A program made the translations under genes and the position numbers. The notes beneath the pieces are model-generated. The model did not search any database and was not told the origin of the DNA. It saw only the letters and a program-made list of their open reading frames with translations. From Agroathelia rolfsii (lineage: Eukaryota > Basidiomycota > Agaricomycetes > Amylocorticiales > Amylocorticiaceae): a stretch of 64,000 nucleotides of DNA. Of this stretch, positions 62,883-64,000 are shown piece after piece (the first letter of the stretch is position 1; each line of letters starts with the position of its first letter). The stretch spans positions 5,580,001 to 5,644,000 of the forward strand of contig JABRWF010000001.1 in NCBI GenBank assembly GCA_018343915.1. Direction: 5' to 3'.

Positions 62883-64000
62883 TATCATAACCCAGTTTCC
62901 TCTTTCAGCAGGAGGGACTTCTTTTGGAAAGCGGTGAGGCCATTCTGGATGGAGCCGGTGGTGCTTGTGCATCTTATTTTTTTCCCCCGTTTATCCTATA
63001 CTAGTAGTAAATCCCGCATAATAAATAAATATAGCTAAGGGCATGTATATTCATGAAACAATTGCTGGTAGATGTTAGCTTGTGATAGAGAATGAGATTT
63101 CATAAGTGCAGCAGCAACAGTAGTAGTAGTGGATAAGGGACACGGAAGCCCTCCTCGGACATACTACACATGACGGATGCCGCATTCCGAGAGCTGCGCG
63201 GTCGGCCTTTGGGCCTTTGGGCCACTGGCAGCAGTCCTTGGCTCCGTAACATTCCATCCATCGGCTTTCTGAGTAAACTCTCTTCTATAGGCCTAGGAAA
63301 CGAGACGAATGCGATCCATAGCTACTGGCACCGAGACGGCGGTGTTTGTCTTCGCTCCATTACCATAGGCCATAGCCGCAGCCTTCAATTCGAAAATATT
63401 TCCCAACGACGATCATCATCAATAACCCGGGCACATTGTTAGTGTCGGTCACCAATGTATGTACTTTGTTCTCTCTATAAATTCTCCGTCCCTTGCCAGT
63501 GCCTGCTAATCTTGCCCTTTCAGACTATCAAGCCAGCTTGCCATCATGAGTACACTTCCCAAAGTCCTGATCATCGGTGGAGGCATGGGGTACGTCTGCA
63601 CGTACCATTTTGTCTCATTTCCATGTGGAATCTAACATTTGCTTGTGGTCGTACCCTGTAGCGGTCTCACCCTTGCACAATATCTAAGACACAAAGGCGT
63701 CGAGTTTGATATATTCGAACGTGATGAAAATGCTCAAGCAAGGGATCAAGGCTGGGCAGTAACATTGACAGAGTACGTACGACCGACCTTGCCTCATTGA
63801 TATACATATATATAATATAAATATATTTCTTATTTTCACTCCCGCACTGTTAGGCTGATTCCTGAACTTGAACGCATCTTACCCACGACGGCTAAGCCTA
63901 TTGAAACCATTTCCGTTAGCTACGGCGGCTCAAAGCCAGACGAGGCTACTGTGTACGACGGTTACACTGGTGCATACGGTGGAGGAGGCGAGGGCTTCTT
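62818..64000. repeat. Right arm of large inverted duplication
   Basis: Inverted counterpart of 60613-61796 (see there). The window ends inside the arm, so its true length is unknown. A 90-residue frame (63170-63442) is shared with the left arm (61443-61171), but this follows from the duplication and does not argue that it is coding. Confidence 0.92.
63546..64000 (+). CDS. FAD-dependent monooxygenase 3, cut by window end
   Basis: Exons 1 (63546-63589), 2 (63662-63772) and the beginning of exon 3 (63854 onward) match monooxygenase 2 exon for exon. The encoded start has GGGMGGLTLAQYLR and FERDENAQARDQGW, and the visible part runs to YDGYTGAYGGGGEGF. The reading frame is open to the window end. 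In exon 3 one base differs from the left arm so that His becomes Arg (ELEHIL to ELERIL), a change shared with monooxygenase 1, which also has Arg. The gene faces away from copy 2, the two start codons being 2.5 kb apart. It is probably the same kind of flavin hydroxylase; completeness cannot be judged here. Confidence 0.8.

Noticed and set aside
61171..63442. Identical 90-residue frame (61443-61171 and 63170-63442) as a conserved gene
   Set aside because: Identity follows from the recent inverted duplication and gives no sign of selection. It sits in the upstream region of the monooxygenases.

Overview
This window is nuclear DNA from a filamentous basidiomycete, most likely an Agaricomycete. 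The genes are split by many short introns (about 50-70 bases, GT/AG with a few GC/AG). Several families typical of mushroom-forming fungi occur: F-box proteins with long LRR-like tails, a thaumatin-like 'glycopeptide' pair, GtaA-type secreted glutaminases, the remains of a C2/WD40 NLR-like gene, and an HGDLRD-type kinase-like gene. I see no rRNA, tRNA or CRISPR array. I cannot name the species.

Layout. 0-6.2 kb: a disordered hypothetical protein (+), a decayed C2/WD40 NLR-like gene (-), and a complete 3-ketodihydrosphingosine reductase gene (TSC10 type, +). 7-13 kb: a direct tandem duplication carrying two 8-exon genes for 150-residue secreted thaumatin-like proteins; the left unit has about 1 kb of extra DNA in its upstream part. 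13.1-14.4 kb: a membrane-anchored FkbM/METTL24-like methyltransferase. 14.4-17.9 kb: AT-rich and gene-poor. 17.9-19.7 kb: squalene synthase (ERG9), convergent with a 17-exon GPI-type alpha-amylase (22.8-20.3 kb, -). 23.7-26.4 kb: a broken GtaA glutaminase (-). 26.4-29.8 kb: repeats, a 32-A run and an LRR/F-box-like remnant. 29.8-30.9 kb: an acidic protein resembling the U3 snoRNA-associated Bud21/Utp16 family. 33.0-39.8 kb: two intact tandem GtaA-type glutaminases (750 and 751 residues). 40.2-46.9 kb: three tandem paralogous F-box/LRR genes (-). 47.7-50.3 kb: a mitochondrial-type hotdog thioesterase (-) divergent from a phosducin-like chaperone gene (+). 50.9-54.8 kb: a small secreted protein and a fourth, unrelated F-box gene. 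56.3-64 kb: three FAD-dependent monooxygenases. The last two lie on the arms of a near-identical inverted duplication of at least 1.18 kb per arm, around a 1 kb spacer that holds a broken kinase-like gene.

Working together. Squalene synthase and the ketosphingosine reductase are housekeeping sterol and sphingolipid enzymes. The amylase and the two glutaminases each have a signal peptide and a GPI-like tail, so they probably work at the cell surface, releasing sugars from starch and glutamate from glutamine. The rest of the window shows recent local duplication and decay. I resolved exon structures by matching splice sites, phase and family resemblance. No complete new system is evident. The most notable structures are the inverted monooxygenase duplication and a candidate 4-base microexon in the amylase gene.
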